From assembly GCA_964390955.1 (NCBI GenBank), contig CAYMKE010000153.1:1-7853 (forward strand): a DNA stretch of 7,853 nt. The letters run 5' to 3'. This document shows positions 7,234 through 7,853 of the stretch, in pieces. The notes under the pieces are model-generated. The model saw only the letters and a list, made by a program, of their open reading frames with translations, was not told the DNA's origin and searched no databases. The position numbers and the translations under genes were made by a program. The DNA comes from CAYMKE01 sp964390955 (GTDB taxonomy: Bacteria; Bacteroidota; Bacteroidia; Bacteroidales; JBBRXJ01). Positions within the stretch are counted from its first letter, which is position 1. Each line of letters starts with the position of its first letter.

Positions 7234-7647
7234 ATGACGCAAAACAGGATAAAACAAAAGAAAAATATTAAAATTATATACGATGGAGTTTGCAATTTGT
7301 GCAACGGACTTGTAAGATTCCTTAAACATCATGATCCTCAAAATAGGTTTATGTTTATTCCGTCTCAAAGTAATACAGGACACAGACTAATCCATGAATA
7401 TTCATTGGGCGTAAATCCTGATTTTATAATTGTTATTAAAAATAATAAAGTATTTACCCGTTCTTCTGCTGTCTTAAAAATAATTGAATCTATGAATTTT
7501 CCCTGGAAAATAATCTATGTGACAAGGTTTTTACCACGATCTGTAAGAGATTATTTATACGGTATTGTAGCAAGAAACAGGCATAAATGGTTTGGAACAT
7601 TAAAAACAGGGAATTCGTCTATGAATAAGAATATTAAAACGCAATAA
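7234..7647 (+). CDS. DCC family (DUF393) thiol-disulfide oxidoreductase-like protein
   Basis: This 137-aa soluble protein has the DCC/DUF393 signature. The YDGVCNLCNGLVRFL segment near the N-terminus holds a thioredoxin-like CxxC at C20 and C23. It is followed by the expected pattern around RFMFIPSQSNTGHRL. The C-terminal block RDYLYGIVARNRHKWFG resembles the family's conserved ending. The family is predicted to have thiol-disulfide redox activity, but most members lack biochemical proof. No signal peptide is visible; the start is lysine-rich (MTQNRIKQKKNIK), so a cytoplasmic location is likely. Length is typical. Translation starts at the ATG at 7234 with no Shine-Dalgarno sequence, and the gene ends TAATGA. 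It stands alone between repeat-bearing spacers, with no evident functional link to the MATE gene upstream. Confidence 0.9.
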   Translation: MTQNRIKQKKNIKIIYDGVCNLCNGLVRFLKHHDPQNRFMFIPSQSNTGHRLIHEYSLGVNPDFIIVIKNNKVFTRSSAVLKIIESMNFPWKIIYVTRFLPRSVRDYLYGIVARNRHKWFGTLKTGNSSMNKNIKTQ

Positions 7648-7660
7648 TGAGTTTATAGAT

Positions 7661-7750
7661 ATGAATAATGGGTATTATAGTTTTATATCTGATCATGTCA
7701 AGGTGAATGATGAATTTACAGATGAACCGAGCCATGACAATAATAATTAA
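7661..7750 (+). CDS. Doubtful 29-aa ORF after the DCC gene
   Basis: An ATG 13 bases after the DCC stop opens a 29-codon frame ending in TAA at 7748-7750. The peptide starts MNNGYYSFISDHVKV and ends in an acidic, asparagine-rich tail. It is not recognisable. Its last codons overlap the beginning of dispersed repeat copy B, so the stop comes from repeat sequence. This could be a real small gene, a truncated gene end or chance; chance is most likely at this size and base composition. Confidence 0.15.
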   Translation: MNNGYYSFISDHVKVNDEFTDEPSHDNNN

Positions 7751-7774
7751 CACACTCGCGCATGATTATAAAAG
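7732..7774 (+). repeat. Dispersed repeat, copy B
   Basis: This is the second copy of the repeat at 6987-7028, in the same orientation. It begins CCATGACAA (7732-7740), diverges for 9 bases, then carries the 25-base core at 7750-7774 with one T-for-C change. After the core the two copies share nothing obvious: copy A continues GTTCTATC and copy B continues AAACCTCT. The repeat unit therefore appears bounded at about AAAAG. Confidence 0.65.
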
Positions 7775-7853
7775 AAACCTCTTTGTTTATTAAGGTATAT
7801 AGGGTGTATAGGGAGAACATCACATTCATCTCTCAAATCGTACATGCCTACTT
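7775..7853. other. Terminal intergenic stretch
   Basis: No gene is supported between the repeat and the window edge. A near-tandem pair GTATATAGGG / TGTATAGGG lies at 7795-7813. A 32-aa minus-strand open frame (7747-7845) crosses the dispersed repeat and is probably accidental. The next gene, if close, lies outside the window. Confidence 0.5.

Noticed and set aside
7159..7383. 74-codon minus-strand open frame overlapping the DCC start
   Set aside because: It overlaps the CxxC-encoding part of a clear DCC family gene on the other strand and matches nothing recognisable.
7665..7678. ATAAT/ATTAT hairpin followed by a short T-run as a terminator for the DCC gene
   Set aside because: The stem is five A-T pairs only, too weak to call as a rho-independent terminator.
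7747..7845. 32-aa minus-strand ORF through repeat copy B
   Set aside because: It is mostly repeat and AT-rich spacer, with no recognisable protein. The matching frame in copy A continues differently.

Overview
The window looks like chromosomal DNA from a member of the Bacteroidota. It is AT-rich, and one protein ends in a recognisable type IX secretion (T9SS) sorting domain. Shine-Dalgarno sequences are absent or weak and replaced by A-rich leaders, and one good match to the Bacteroidota -7 promoter element (TAnnTTTG) is present. A T9SS cargo protein points to a lineage that uses this system (Flavobacteriia, Cytophagia, Marinilabiliales-like and similar groups) rather than gut Bacteroides. 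I cannot name the genus. Nothing indicates a plasmid, a phage or an intact mobile element.

Layout. Positions 1-154 are non-coding or at most hold a tiny doubtful ORF, and carry two related GC-rich hairpins. Positions 155-4174 (minus strand) form a compact gene set transcribed in the order hflK, hflC, M49 metallopeptidase. HflK and HflC are membrane-anchored SPFH (band 7) proteins. The last gene encodes a dipeptidyl-peptidase III family zinc peptidase with a lipoprotein-type signal, starting 2 bases after the hflC stop. Positions 4282-5532 (minus) encode a secreted protein with YxYDxxGN-like repeats and a T9SS C-terminal domain. Positions 5605-6960 (plus) encode a MATE-family multidrug/cation antiporter, transcribed divergently from the T9SS protein. 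Positions 7234-7647 (plus) encode a small DCC-type (DUF393) thiol-disulfide oxidoreductase-like protein.

The spacers around the DCC gene are the most unusual non-coding DNA. The upstream spacer holds a short tandem array (AACTCAATT units degenerating to AACTTAGT). A dispersed repeat of about 42 bases occurs once before and once after the gene, in the same orientation, about 745 bases apart.

How the genes may work together. HflK/HflC normally form a large membrane assembly that governs FtsH proteolysis. A tightly coupled exported peptidase gene suggests a shared envelope protein-quality or peptide-turnover function, but that is inference from gene order only. The MATE pump, T9SS protein and DCC protein have no evident link to it. 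I see no clear new multi-gene system. The best leads are the hflK-hflC-M49 arrangement and the dispersed repeats.
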